A stretch of DNA of 64,000 bases from Apricaphanius iberus (GCA_028564705.1 JAPXFQ010000483.1:744001-808000), one strand, 5' to 3'. Positions 23,128-35,800 are shown, counted from the stretch's first letter. The notes: generated by a model from the letters alone, not told the origin. A program made the numbers and translations.

Positions 23128-24680
23128 GATTCGCATGTAGCCGCTGCTAATGTTAGCTTTTTATAGTAGATCAGATTACTGGAAATACTTAACAACTTCC
23201 CAAAGCATTTTAATTGTATGGGTGACATGTCAATTATGAATTGTTTTCAAACTTATTTTAAGCATGTTTTATTATTTCAAACATGCTACTTTATTAGCTT
23301 GGTTGTAGCAATGGGGCATTGAGTAGAATTTACTTTTGACTGCAGCTATTCCAGTCTTAAAATCTGCAGCCTGACTCTACTTGGACTGGAAGATTCTTAT
23401 TAATACTTGGACTTGCACTTCGACTGGAACACTAAGGACTCAAGTCTTGGCTTGGACTCGAGAGATGGTTACTTGACAACAAAACTAATCTCAACACTGC
23501 CAGTTCAGCTGTATAGTCAACATTCAAAGCATAATGGTCATTTTTTGAGCTCCAGTTCAGTGCTGCACACATATTTAAGCACTTAGTTCTGAGGCCAAGT
23601 CATCCTCTTTTGATCCTTTTCAAACATATAACATCAGGCTCCCCCTGCCACCCAGATATGCTTCCACATTTTCACAATTCAGCTAATGATGAGTAAATGA
23701 GCTGTTGGAAAGGCTGAGCATCAACTTAATCTCACCCCAATGGCAGCGCTGGCAGGCCTTGATTTTTATTCCTCTGGAGGGTGGAACCTCCAAGGGGACT
23801 AGAACTGCTGACAATGGAATGTCTTCCCATTTCTAATTGTTGTCAGCAGGGGATAAAAATGCTGTAGATATCTTTTACATATGGGAGAAATTATCTTTCC
23901 TGCTGCGGAAGATAAAAGTGATGTGGAGCTTGAGCATTGTTTGCAACCATAATGAGTTTGTAGATAGCTTTGTTTATCCTGCTGAACATGATCTAGTGTG
24001 TTTTTGATTTCTGAGAAACTAGGCAGTTCCCAGAGGCAGGTTGTGTTTACAGTTGCAGCTAGGCGTCAGATGTTCCTGTTTGCTGATTCTACACGGCTCA
24101 GAAGCAGAAACAGGTGTTGCATGTTCTCTGACAGAAAATCAAGATTGGACTTCCATGGTTCTGACTCAGGTATGTGGCTCTGTTTGTTTCTCAGCTGTGC
24201 TCAGACACAATAGAAGCAGGAAAGACAAGGAGTGTTCTCTAGGTAGACTATGTAATTCTTCCAGTTTGACAGCATGTGTGATGTTCAAATACCTGAGCGT
24301 CAGAGGAATTGAAGCTGTCAAACCGGTTCTTCTCCATTTTCAGTTGGCCACCACCTGCTATAGAGCACATGATACAGTTCAAACCTTCACTGCCTTATTT
24401 TGTCTGGCTTACTTCTCTTTGGTGTACTCTGATGCCATCTTGTGTCCACAAGGAGATTTTCAGGGTTTAATAGGATTGTGTACAGCTTCATCATGGTTAA
24501 ATGTCTCTGAAAACCTCAATGATTTACATTATGCTCCAGAAAAGGATTAAAAAACAAGAAGGACTGAAAAACAAGAAGGATATAACATCTGCTTAAAACA
24601 CTGTGTACATTATTATCTTTGATCTACCAGCAGAGTAGGAAGCAACCAAGAACAAAAGTACAAATGCTTAGTTTTTTTTT
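23128..24680. other. intergenic sequence, no gene supported
   Basis: No repeat boundaries or gene families were recognised. The 169-codon frame at 24,041-24,550 has no domain features and no coding-like bias, and is taken as chance. A 'gacttgcacttcgactggaa' stretch near 23,410 is mildly repetitive. Confidence 0.35.
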
Positions 24681-24699
24681 TTGTATTTCATCTTTGAGC

Positions 24700-25495
24700 T
24701 ATTGAGAGTGAGGAGTCACGTGCCTATTTGGGCGGGTTCTGACTTGGTCGGCCATAATGTAAGGAGACGCTATCGGTTGCCAGGGCAACGCCTTCAGAAT
24801 TTAAAAGATGCGACTAACATTCGGGAGCTCTTTAATTTTTGCGTGTGTATTAATTCGGCGGGACAGATCTGCAAATACACGGAAAGGAAGAAAGTAGAGC
24901 AATGGAGAAAGTCAAGGCAAAAGAAAATGGACCTTACAGGGACAAGCTTATACCTACGGTAAAACAGCGGTATTTGGAGAAGCTTTCAGACATTAAACAT
25001 ACGGACCCATACGAGCTCCCCTGCAGCAGAATGGCACAGAGACCTGAACCATTTGCCTCTGTGCACATATGTAGATATAGTAAATTATCTTGTTTTTGGT
25101 GTGAGTTATTACGGTGTGTCCACACTGAACGCGATAGGAGCGACTAGAGCTTCAGGTTTACATGTAAAATCAATGGAGGAGCGCGATGAAGCGCGACTTG
25201 GGGTCCCGGGACACTTCAGAAGCAGATTTGCGTCGTGAAAAAGCTTTTCTGCCTGATTTGCGCGAACAATTCGCGCTACAGATGTGATGCAAAATTCGCG
25301 CTGTGCATTCGCGCTCATGGCGTCTCGAGTTGGAAAAATCTGAACTCCAGTGTCAATTCGCGCCGCGTCAACCAATCAGGGGACAGAGTTTCAGTGATTT
25401 TGTGACTGTCATGGAGTGCTGTGGCTGGGTACAGGACGGGAATCTACAAGCCTCCAGATGGCGAAAACAGCGTTGTACTGGCAAAAGTATTTTTT
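24700..25495 (+). pseudogene. relic of a transposon-type protein gene (N-terminal part)
   Basis: From ATG 24,902 a frame reads 'MEKVKAKENGPYRDKLIP', 'QRYLEKLSDIKHTDPYELP', and after a frame change near 25,060 'VDIVNYLVFGVSYY' (to about 25,110). A continuation lies at 25,418-25,493 ('CGWVQDG', then shifted 'YKPPDGENSVVLAKV'), ending at a possible splice donor AAAAGTATTT. This peptide order is what I recall from the N-terminus of multicopy fish proteins that carry SWIM/YqaJ-nuclease-like domains; those domains are not present here. A Harbinger-like end (25,111-25,417) sits between the two halves. Family assignment is from memory and uncertain. The gene is clearly broken. Confidence 0.4.
25111..25417 (+). 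mobile_element. Harbinger-like transposon end (copy 1)
   Basis: It begins cggtgtgtccacactgaacg at an element end. It is collinear with the reverse complement of 31,331-31,613: both carry 'tcaatggaggagc', 'agaagcagatttgcgtcg', 'ttttctgcctgat', 'ccaatcaggggacag', and end at 'gtgactgtcatggagt'. In copy 2 that last ATG opens a MADF-like frame, so this is the promoter side of a PIF/Harbinger-type element. Here the coding part is lost, and the sequence jumps directly into the second half of the relic gene above. Confidence 0.6.
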
Positions 25496-25676
25496 CTTAA
25501 CATGCGTTTTAGTGTGTTGTAATTACATTACATTTAGCAGACACTTGACCAAAGTGACAAAGTAATTTACTACGACTGCTTCGTAAACACTAGATTGTGA
25601 CGAACTGTTCAATATACACAAACATTTCCAACATATTTTGATGTAGGCTAAAGCTGTGTACCCTATGTTTAGTTAT

Positions 25677-25838
25677 TTAGTTGTAATTTGATTTTAGCCC
25701 AATGACACATACTGTACCAGGCATTGACTCTATGGCACCAGGTTTTTGTGTTTGGGGATGACCCGGTTCTGGGTTGGCTAAGGTAGTTAAATGTTTGGTA
25801 CTACAGCAGTTTTTAATGCAGCAGTGAGTTGCAGGCAT
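25677..25838 (-). CDS. possible THAP-like zinc-finger start
   Basis: On the minus strand, ATG at 25,838 opens 'MPATHCCIKNCCSTKH', a short N-terminus with the Cys spacing seen at the start of THAP-type DNA-binding domains. The rest of the domain (further Cys and His, AVPTIF-like block) is not seen before the stop at 25,677. It points away from the relic gene at 24,902. It could be a fragment of transposon origin or coincidence. Confidence 0.2.
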   Translation of the reverse strand: MPATHCCIKNCCSTKHLTTLANPEPGHPQTQKPGAIESMPGTVCVIGLKSNYN

Positions 25839-25989
25839 GGTAACACAGTGCAGAATTGCGAGAACCTCCTCTACTACCGAGTTAAAAAACACACATTTTG
25901 GAAGGAAACCAAGATGGCGGAGGATCGAGGGGGAGGGGCTCTGTACCATGACGACAACTCCTCACTATCAATAGATCGAGTTTGATAAA

Positions 25990-26680
25990 AACGTTCCTCT
26001 TAGATCGTCATTTTTTCCTTAAAAAGCAACCCTCACATCTAACTAACAACTTTAATTGAGCCTGAAAACTTGCCTCTGACATACTTAACATGGTAGACCA
26101 GTTCGCACTATAAATTGTGTTTTAAGAGTTAATAACTTATTGAATGATGTACTCTATAGAAATAATGCAGTCAGTACATTGTTTGTATTTTTTCAAATAT
26201 TCATCAAAGTTAGGTTTTTCTATTGTTTGATAAACGTTCATAGGAAATAGATGATTACAGTTTATTATTCTAAACGTTGTTTAATTTAATAATAACAAAG
26301 CATGATTATGGGTTGGCAGAACTGGCCTGTTGAATGGTTTCTTCAAACAGCCATCTCCTTGGTTCCACACTGTCTCTGTTGACATTTCAAATGTGTCTTA
26401 AATTCTCAGGGATTACTACAGAGCCCCTCCAGATTTATTGGCACCCTTGGTAAAAATGTATAAAAGCCTTAAAATGAATTAATGTGTATAAAAGCAGGAT
26501 AATCTCATACAGAAAAAAATCTTAAGCTCTCTGCTCTTCAGCTCAACTCTTTTCTTTAGAATTTCTTTAGTTTTCTTTAGAATTTAGGTCTGGGGACTGT
26601 TTTGTCTGGACTGTGTGGATTAAAGGGTTTTTACCCTTCTTTTGGATCATTATCTTGCAGAAAGACCTGACATTTACCCA
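25990..26680. other. intergenic sequence
   Basis: No supportable gene. AT-rich and unique-looking until the L2 fragment begins. Confidence 0.35.
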
Positions 26681-26683
26681 TCT

Positions 26684-27235
26684 TCAGATTATCTTGCTGA
26701 AATACCTGAAAGCTCTGTTAGGAACATATGGAACAATCAGTTCTCTGATGTATGATGGAGCTTGATTATTAAGGGCTTTATAAATAAGGAGGATGTTAAA
26801 CTCTATGCTATACTTAAGAGAAGCTAAAAAAGGGGAAATTTGATCTCTATTTTTAATATTCATCAGAATTCTTGCTGCAGCATTTTGGATCAACTGAAGG
26901 CTTTTAACTGCATGTTGTGGACTTCCTGATAATAAGGAATTACAGCAGTACAGCCTTGAAGTAACAAATGCATGGACTATTTTCTCTGCATCACTCCTGG
27001 ACAGGATGTTTCTAATTCTAGAAATATTCCGGAGGTGAAAGAAAGAAATCTTAGAAACCTGTTTAATATGGAATTTGAATGTCATGTCTTGGTAAAAAAT
27101 TACACCGAGGTTCTTTACATTATTACCAGAGGCCAAATTAATGCCATCTAGATGAAGTGATTGATTAGGCGGTTTCCTTTTTAAAGCTTCTGGTTTTAAT
27201 AGCAATGTGCATACTTTAATGTAAAAATGTACCAT
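26684..27235 (-). pseudogene. L2-type LINE fragment (after the YADD box)
   Basis: A single open minus-strand frame of 183 codons matches the L2 C-terminal half. It contains 'SLHLDGINLASGNNVKNLGV' near 27,160, '[15 protein letters not shown]' near 26,990, '[20 protein letters not shown]' near 26,930, and 'SYIRELIVPYVPNR' near 26,720. It lacks the RT core and the true C-terminus, and a short deletion removes the '[12 protein letters not shown]' region (now 'LKYSIEF'). Truncated at both ends. Confidence 0.8.
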
Positions 27236-27239
27236 AACA

Positions 27240-28417
27240 GGAAATAAATGTGCATCAGATTCCTAAACAGCGGTAACAGTTTTGTAAATAAAGAGATATA
27301 TTAAAAGACTAACAAAAAAGTGGGAACTTTCAGGGTTTTTTCATGTTGGTCATCAGGAAAACTTGATGTCAATCACAGTCTGATCGGTGATCAGTACCAG
27401 AACTAAACCATCAAATTACACATCCTTAATTCTTTTTACCTGTGAAGCTTGGAGAAGCAAAACAAAAATATTTTTCATATTTTCCTTCATGTTATTGTGA
27501 TTTCATTGGGTTTAATATGCTGGGTGTTTATGTTGATATATATAAGACAGTCTTTTTTTTTTTTTTGGGCACTGAAAACTGAAAACTAAAACTGGGAATT
27601 CTAACAACCCTAAAAATAGCCGGACACAATTAACATGCTAGAAAAAATAACTTTTCAGCTTCACATATGTCTAAATATTGTCCTGTTAGTTATATCTTCT
27701 CAGTTTGCAGCGTAAATTAAATACATTGGGAATCGTAAAATCAAGAAATGCATATGAACCAGGTGTTACTATTCTCCTTGTTTCTTTGTTTTAAAATATA
27801 TGTGCTCAGAAAGGTTACAGATTTTAATTTTTATAAAGCATTTAGATTGTGCAGGTGGTGCTGGAGGATGTAATTTCTTTTGATCTGTCGTCCTCTACTG
27901 GTTTACAGGCAAAACTACAATGTATTATACTTCCAAGTCTGGGTTCCTGGCTGAACTTCTGTCTAGTATAGTTTTGATCTAAAAATCCACATTCTCTCTG
28001 CTTCACTTGTTTCATTAGCTTGTGAGGCTATTATGGCTCTAGTAAAACTGTTTGAGCTTTCATTTAGTTTTTGTCTGGGGGGGGGGGGGGTATGGGGGGG
28101 ATAACTCACTGGAACAGTTGAAACACTGTTTTTATAAATATTTCGACACTGTCAACTTTATGTTTCTTTTGTCTAAGGAAAAAGTATGGTAACTTTATTT
28201 CAACCAGCTGACCAGACGTACATATGTAACAACTGTTGGGGGAGGGAACGCACTTCAAATATGCTCAGTAAAATTCTGGCACATTCGTTTTTAACAGTAA
28301 GAATGGAAAAAATGAAAATATTTGCTATTTCGAAACCACGACATTTTCAATTCTTGATAGTGATGACATGGTATTGGTAAAGCAACCCTTAACTGCGCAA
28401 AATTGATTAAGACAAGA
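27240..28417. other. intergenic sequence with homopolymer runs
   Basis: No gene seen. Simple sequence includes a T run near 27,551-27,564 and a G14 run at 28,077-28,090 followed by TAT and G7. The long G run could form a G-quadruplex-type structure. Confidence 0.5.
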
Positions 28418-29267
28418 CTGTGTGCACAATTATTAGGCAAATTGGCATTTTGAATATCACAGTAATAATCTCACTGTATTTGAGGATATCAGGGTATGTG
28501 TCTTTGTGTAATAAGGACTGATCCTAATGAGTTCAATTCCCCTTATGAACATCACAGGGTCAAACGGTTCCAAGAAACATGTTCAGGATTTTGAGAAGTT
28601 GAAGCTACCAAGAACTTATTTTTCTCAAGTACTGTCATATATCAGATGTTCAATGCCTAGGGACATGGCTGATGTGGAGAAATCCGAAACCCAACAAGAC
28701 ACACAATCTGAAAAACCAGATTAGCTAAAGAAACATCTCATTGACATATTTTTCTGAGTTTTCATGGACTTATGGGATGAGAAAGGCTCTTGACGGAGCA
28801 GAAAGATGGGCTCGTGGGTGAATCAGACACTTGGAAGGTAGAGGTGGTGTACTTGTATGAGCTGCTATTATGACAAATAACCGACATGTGCCATGTTAGG
28901 TTTGAATATAATAAAAATCACGTCTCACACCTATTGCCCGTTTTTATAAAATGATTTCTTCCATCAGTGGTCCAGGAACGGCTAGCCAGTGTAGCCTACA
29001 TAATTAAAGAACAATGATAGAGAACCCTTTCTTACCAGACCTATACTCTACTGAGAACTTGTGGACCCTTCTGAATCGGAAGAACTACTGACAAGGAAAA
29101 CAGTCCACCTCTGTGAACAGTGCCATGGAGGCTGTGGTTTCTGCAACAGAAAAACACTGACAGACTGCATGAATGGAAGGTTTGGGGTTATTATTGAAAA
29201 AAGGTTGGCTATAATGAATAAAACAGAATCCTCAAAACTACAAGTTGCCTAATAATTCTGCACACAG
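28418..29267 (+). mobile_element. Tc1/mariner-like DNA transposon relic
   Basis: About 850 bp with inverted ends: CTGTGTGCACAATTATTAGG at 28,418 and, reverse complemented from 29,267, CTGTGTGCAGAATTATTAGG, continuing GCAA in both. Inside, decayed plus-strand coding resembles the end of a Tc1/mariner transposase, with 'DLYSTENLWTLLNRK' near 29,040-29,085 in the place of the usual 'SPDLNPIENLWDILKR' block. Several stops break it, and most of the catalytic domain is missing. The target duplication is not clear. Confidence 0.65.
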
Positions 29268-29829
29268 CATAGATCAGACTCAGTAACAGAATACCAACAC
29301 ATTCTTGTTATTGAAGGTAGCTGGAAGTTAATGTACTTCTTCACATCTATTAACTAAGCTGAACTATTTACAACACAACTCTCACTTAAAAGCAAACGAA
29401 CCTCTAGGGCTTTTTGTGTCCACAAAAAGGAAAATTAGAGCTGAAGATGTTTTCTTGAAAGGAATACAAGCAACTCACATTTCTCAGTATTAATGGATTG
29501 AGTCTGGTTTTGATGGATGCCTGACTCAGTGCTAAACATTAGTCAGAGAAGAGCGCATGAATGCTGTGGTTATTCAGCGTAATGGGAATGTCAATAACTC
29601 TTACATTCTCTGATGAATACACAATCACTGTGCCATGATTCATTGGTGAAGGCTACTGATGTTTTTAGAGCACTGTTATTGAACCAAGCTCCAGCAGTCA
29701 CTTGTCAGAGCAGCAAGTGTCAAGCCATGTTGCTGTGTGCCAGGTCCTTGTGCTATATAGCATGGTGTAAGGTACACTGTAGATATTTCAACCTCTTTAA
29801 AAGCAATTGCTAATGAAGAGAGAAGAAAA
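29268..29829. other. intergenic sequence
   Basis: No gene or element boundary recognised between the mariner-like relic and the next L2. Confidence 0.35.
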
Positions 29830-30292
29830 GTGGTCAGTCTGTCCTTCAACAGTCTAAACCTATAGCAGCATAACTACAAAATAGCTCAGGATAACTAAGC
29901 CACTCTAACTATAAGCTTTATCAAAAAGGAAGGTTTTAATCCTTTAAAACTCAGAGCTGGTTTCACATGAGAGGAGCCTGGTAACGATCTGCCTCCCATT
30001 CTACTTTTAGAAATCCTAGGAACTACCAGTGGACCTGCATTTTGAGAACAAAGTGCTCAGTTAGGAACATATGGAACAATCAGATCTCTGATGTACGATG
30101 GAGCTTGATTATTAAAGGCTTTATAAGTAAGGAGGAGGATCTTAAACTCTATTATGGATTTAACGGGGAGCCAATGGAGAGAAGCCTAAACAGGAGAAAT
30201 GTGATCTCTCTTTTTAATATTCATCAAAACTCTTGCTGCAGCATTTTGGATCAAGTGAAGGTTTTTAATTGCATTTTGTGGACTTCCTAATG
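29830..30292 (-). pseudogene. L2-type LINE, C-terminal part (split element)
   Basis: The minus strand carries the L2 end from 'GSPQNAIKNLHLIQNAAARV' (about 30,290-30,230) through the equivalents of 'LIVPY' and '[10 protein letters not shown]' (about 30,020) to the C-terminal 'FDKAYS'-like region near 29,920. The preceding part ('SRLDYCNFLL') lies at 36,080-36,120. The element was therefore cut between two adjacent codons of the 'LLSGSPQ' motif by the insertion 30,293-36,076. Confidence 0.75.
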
Positions 30293-30498
30293 TTGGGTCA
30301 CACACAGCCATCAGGTTGCGCAAACCTGCCCTATAAATACAGCCCGTTTCCCCCAGCTCTGCCTCTTTCACGACAGGCACCGGCCAGCTCGTCCAGAGGA
30401 GACCCACTACAACCATCGTCCTTCGCTGGTGAAGAAAGACCCGAGTTTTTGACAGAAACTTACTCCAATGAACCCAAAGACCACTCCAGGTGAATCTT

Positions 30499-31613
30499 AC
30501 GCTGTGTCCAAACCAAAAGCGTCAAAATGTGCCACATGCCCCCAGCTGGATGCTAGAACATTCGCACCTTGAAGCGTGTATTAAGCGAACTGGACACGCT
30601 TCAAATATGGTATTTTCACGCGCGAACTGGCCTTCAGCAGAGCTGGGGCTAGAGTGCAGTTGCCGGTGGATTATGGACCGAGCTGATGGAGGACTGCGTG
30701 TTCGGCCCAGGCTTCAATGGAGCTGGGGCTAGAGTGCAGTTGCCGGTGGATTATGGACTATGGTCTCCGATCTGATGAAGGACAGAGGGGATTACGTGTT
30801 CGGCCTGGCCTCGGGTCGAGCTGGGATCGCTGCACTGGGGGTTTGGTGAGCTACAGATACAGTCTAGCTACGGCGGAGGGATCCATAAACAGCAGCGAGC
30901 CTCTCATAAACACCGGCTCCTCGGCGCCTGGAGAACGTTACCTGCTCGCCCAGTTTGTGCCGTGAAGGTCCAAGCTTCGCCTGCTGAAACACCAACTACA
31001 TTTCTGAGCAGCTGTCCATCTGTCTGCGGTTCGTAAAAGTTTATAATATTTGAGCAGCGTGGGATGTGGTGCGGGAGCTGCAACCAGGAAACCAGGTGAG
31101 GAGGCCGTTTCAAGGCTCACTTCTAGGCCGAGAGGTGCTTTTACAGCAACAATGGCTCTTTTAAGAACCACCCACAAACCTCTTAAGAGCATTCCTGTCT
31201 AAATAGTTTCACCTATTTATAATATATATTTTTTCCTGTCTCTGTATTGAAAACAGCTTGTGTCATGTAGCTCGGGGTGATTAGCCACGATGTTTATCAG
31301 TATTTCCTCCAAGTCCTGCTGAGGCTGTGACTCCATGACAGTCACAGAATCACTGAAAGTCTGTCCCCTGATTGGTTGACACGGCGCGATTGAAGCTGGA
31401 CTTCAGACTTTTTCAACTTGAGTAGAATTTTTCACACGCCGCAAACGCCTCATTCGCACAAATCTTCCACGCAGATCAGGCAGAAAAGCGTTTCGCGACG
31501 CAAATCTGCTTCTGACTTGAAGCGGGACCCCCTGCCGCGCGTCATCGTGCTCCTCCATTGACATAACATGTACACCTGACTCGCCGCTCGCTTAAATCGC
31601 TTTTGGTGTGTAC
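30499..31613 (-). mobile_element. Harbinger-like transposon (copy 2), non-autonomous
   Basis: The ends are inverted: CGCTGTGTCCAAACCAAAAG at 30,499 and, from 31,613 on the other strand, GTACACACCAAAAGCG. The minus-strand start matches copy 1 at 25,111. Internal features are a short MADF-like frame (31,220-31,336) and a direct repeat. The 38 bp beginning agctggggctagagtgcagt occur at 30,641 and again at 30,721, an 80-bp period. No DDE transposase is present, so it would rely on another element. The superfamily call rests on end structure and the MADF fragment. Confidence 0.55.
31220..31336 (-). pseudogene. MADF-domain-like N-terminal fragment
   Basis: From ATG 31,336 (minus) a 38-codon frame reads 'MESQPQQDLEEILINIV' then 'ANHPELHDT' and 'YRDRKKYIL' before a stop. 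MADF domains, used as the DNA-binding partner of Harbinger transposases, have the same order: an acidic start, 'LI..V...P.LYD', then 'Y.D..K'. It is truncated after the first helices, so at best a remnant. Confidence 0.45.
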
Positions 31614-32819
31614 GTACAATTAAACATTGATAAACAAAGACATTGTTTATCCCCAGAGCCTGACGAAAACCCCTCTAAGTTTCAGGCTACCGGAAGGGCT
31701 GCAAGACTGAATGAGTGGGAGCCACATGTGCCGCATGTCCAGACCCAGCAGAAGTCGCATTTCATTCGCCGCCACAGAGCCGATGAGAATTGCCGCGCTG
31801 GAAAGCTGCCAAAAAGGTACTGTAAAAGTGGATGCATGGGGTTCTATTGCAGCTGGACGGAGCAGCAAGCCAGGACCTCAGTGTAGCAAGCCAGGAGCTC
31901 ACTGCAGCTAACCAGATCGGAGCCATAGGCTAACGTCGCCTCACCCCCCCATTCCCCATCATCGCCGTGCAGCAACTCGGAGGACTTTAAACGTTCATAA
32001 GGTCTGTTTGGGAGGAGGCAATTAGTTAGAATAACTAATTTTAAAGGTTTTCCTTTTTTGTGTTTAATGTTTAATAAATGTCTTTGAGTCACTCTAAGCG
32101 CCCCACGTGCGTTGCAGAGGGCTACCTGAAAGCCGACAAGCTCACGTGTTCGTCCAGTCCGACACTTCATAAGAAAGGTTGCTAATAACTTCAAACAGAA
32201 TTCGGTTTAAATAGATTGTTTAAGAACAAAAGCTAATCTTATTAACCGTGTTTGAATTTGTTTTTTTAATCAAATACTGGAACTAAACTGTTTACTTTGG
32301 TGACCAGTTCATGAATAAAAGTAATTTACCAAAGGTTAATTACTCTGATCCAGATAATTTTTAACAAACATCTCTTTATCCAAAGGACTTTTTGATTTTT
32401 CTCTTGTAATTAGTGAAACTAATTCATCTTCTCCCTCCAGCATCTGCAAATCCATTCCTGGGTCAGATCTGCATGCAGAATCACAACAGAATTCATGGTC
32501 CCTCTTATTACATAGTCATCTTTTTATGTGTTTTATTTTAACTCTTCATTTATTTTAATCAGTAGTGTTTATTGTATTACTAGTTTGAGTGTTTAAATGT
32601 CATTCTTACCTTCGTGTAAATAAATCTTCTACTTGGAAAGTAACATTGTCATTTCTTCTTCTTTTTTTTTCTTTCTTTTTTTTACGTGTCCTGTCTAGCA
32701 GTTTGCCACTCAGAATTGGTGTCTGAGTACCAAGTAAAAGCCCAAAAGATTTACTTTCCCAAGCAGAGTATTACATCTTTGCTGTAACACTCCACTTGAT
32801 GTATATGTATTAAATAATC

Positions 32820-35800
32820 TTTATTATTGATTACTGAGGGTTCAATTTCCTGAAGTCATGGACACGAAACCGAGAAAAGAAGGAAGAAAGGAAGAAGGTG
32901 AAGAAAAGAAACCACACCAGCAGAGGCGCGAACTTATGACACAAGACAGGGAGGCAAACAAAAAACACAAGAAAACATCCCAGTCCTCCACCTCTGCGGT
33001 AAAACAAAACAAACAAAAACAACGAACTGAACAGAACCACACCACTAGTTCAGATCCAGTAATAAAAATAAAGAATTACACATTCACTACACACAAGCAT
33101 GGATTAATAAACACAATACTAATGTTTCTGTTAAGCTCCTGGTAAAAGCTAACTAATGACAATAACCTCAACTCAAGATATGTCCGTCCACACCAATGTC
33201 CCCACACCTATGTATGTGTGCGAGCATGCAGGTCTGAATAAGGTTTCCCCATGCAAGTGTTTGATAGCTGGCGTAAGGAATCGTCAATCTGTCCTACAGG
33301 AATCGACACAGACATGAAGGAGGCAGGAGACGCATGCATCCAGAGTCCCACAGAGCGCAGGAGCCGCAGGCGGACCAGCGCAGGGCCGATCACCCACCAA
33401 GAGAGGAACAGATGGAAGCCCCAGGGGAACACCAAGCAGCCACAATGCTGGGGCCCCGAGAGATCGCAGGGACGAGCCCACGGGCTCCGCCAGAAACCGG
33501 CTACGCTAGGGCAGGCCCGGAACAGGACCCGGAGGCCACGGGGATCAGGGGCACCCCACCCCCTAGCAGGGCCCCGACCAGGGACCCGCCGAGAGGGGTC
33601 CCCTGCCGCCACCGCCGGGCAGGAGGCGCCTGCAGCCGACCGACGGACAATACACGCCGCCGCCACCCCAGACCATTACCCACCGCCAACAACCCGGCCC
33701 CCCCCACACATCCACACGCCAGGGAGCCACAGTAAAGCCACAGCGGATGTACGTCCTCCCCAGGCCGCGCCCAGCCAGCATCTGGACATCCAGATCTACC
33801 AGCTCCCGGGTCCAGATCCCGCCCAATGCAGAGGGCCAAGATCTGGGGCCCAGCCAATACCGGACAGCCCCCCGGATGAACCGACCAGGCAGTAGAACTC
33901 ATGGAACTGGCAGGAGCTTGGGCGCCGGGCAAGGTCCCCACCGATCCACCGGACGGCACCAACCTACTTACAACCCCGGCACCCCCTTAAGAGGTGCCCC
34001 AGTCAATCCAAGGAGGATGTCGGCCCGAAACGGGGGCCGCCTGACACACCGGCCCACCCAGGACCAGCTAGGCATGCACCAGGACCGAGCCGGGCCGCAA
34101 CCGGGACCCCCGGCCCCAGGCATCGAGAGCCATCATCGACCAGCAGGCAGGACCATCCATCACCGACGGGGAGTGAAAGAGGGGAAGAAGATGCACCAGG
34201 CCAGAGGGCAGCCAAACACCCAACCTGACAAGTAGACATAGACAGACAGAGACAGTCATACGTACCCTCCCTCTCATGCGCACACATTCTTACATATACA
34301 GGACACACGAAAAAAGGGCGCTGTACACTCATTCATACACCCCATACAAACTCTATACTCCCAGGCCCAGGGACAGACGCCCCGATAGAGCACCCTGCCC
34401 CTGCACCCGGGAGACGGACCCATTGCCCACCAGGACGGGGACAAGCAGACCGCCAAGGCCCCCACCCCAGCAAGAGTAGCCCACTAGCCTAGGTCCCCGA
34501 CCAGACGACCTGATAATCTTCCCGGGCTCCAACCCCTGATGGTCCAACGAACAAGGGTGTGGAAAGACCCCCTGCCTCTCTCCCCCTCCTCAATTGTGGT
34601 GTTGTTGCGTGTTGTTCTAAGGTGCACTTAAAACAGAGAGGTGGGACATGGGGATACTGCCAGGTACCCCCATCTCTTGTGAATGGTAGAATGAAGGAGC
34701 AGGTGGACAGAGGCAAATGGGGATGGGGAGGAAATAACTGGGGTGACACGATGCCAACCCCAGGGAGCCAGCTCCCCTGCTGACCCCAATAGACACCCCC
34801 GTTCAGCTGATCCACCAGGGGCGGGAGGCCCCAGCACGTCAAGTCGGGGCCCACGGCAGCGGCCCCTCCGAGCCCCATGGGGGCCCAGGCCATCCGCCCG
34901 CCCCCACCCCAGGGGCAGACCTAAATTCCTCCCAACATTCAAACTACTAACAAAACACAGGACGCTAGACACCCAGGCTGAGTTTAGGCCACCCTCCCCC
35001 CGTACACCTCCCCCCCCTTTCCCAAGCGCACCACGTTCGGGAGAACGCCTGTGCTAGATGGTGAAAGCCTCCCCATCAACAAGAGAGGCCCCAAGCACCG
35101 CCAGCGCCCCCGCGCTGAGGCCGGAACCCGGCGCAGCACCAACTCGGATACCCCGGACACGCCGCGCCGGGCACGTCAGCAGACCGAAGCCCCAGGCGGC
35201 CAACCCCCCAGACCGACACCCTCCAGCCTTGCTACTACCGCCCGATGGCCGGGAGGCAACCGAACCCAGCATCCCCACCCACCAGCCCACACCCCACCAC
35301 CCGGTCAGTCGACCGCGGAGGCCGACCAGCACCGTTCAAAGGGCCCCCACCCCAGCACCCCGCAGAGTGCTTGGACCAAGACCCAGGAGCCATGTCCAGT
35401 GCCAATTTGACTGATCGGGCCCAGAGATGCCGGCCACCCGTCGCGGCCACCCGCTGACACCCCGACGCGCATGCCATCGGGGAGCTAGCGACGAGAACTA
35501 GCCCAGGGAGATGGAAAAGGCAGCAGCGCCCACTGACCACCGGCCGACCACAGCCCCCCCCCAGCCGGCACCGGCGACAGCGGCCCCCCCACCGGCCAAG
35601 CCCCGGCCAGGGCCACAGGCTGGGGGGCACGCCGCCCCCGAGCCCCGAGCCCCGGGGCCAGCCCAGACCCCCCCCAGAGCAGCACAGCACCAGGCCAGTA
35701 ACCAGTGTCCGCAAGCACGACCCCCGTAAGGCGCCGCATGCAGCCACTAGGAGTCATCACACAAAGCCCCCAAAGTCCCACCCCAGGTGAGATTCACGGC

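Noticed and set aside
24041..24550. 169-codon plus-strand frame
   Set aside because: No domain, no splice or promoter context, and ordinary intergenic composition.
28077..28100. G run as a regulatory G-quadruplex
   Set aside because: It has no gene nearby and is a simple homopolymer, so no function is claimed.
33208..33895. Long open frames on both strands in the GC-rich block
   Set aside because: They overlap in many frames because T is rare on the plus strand. The products are low-complexity without domains.
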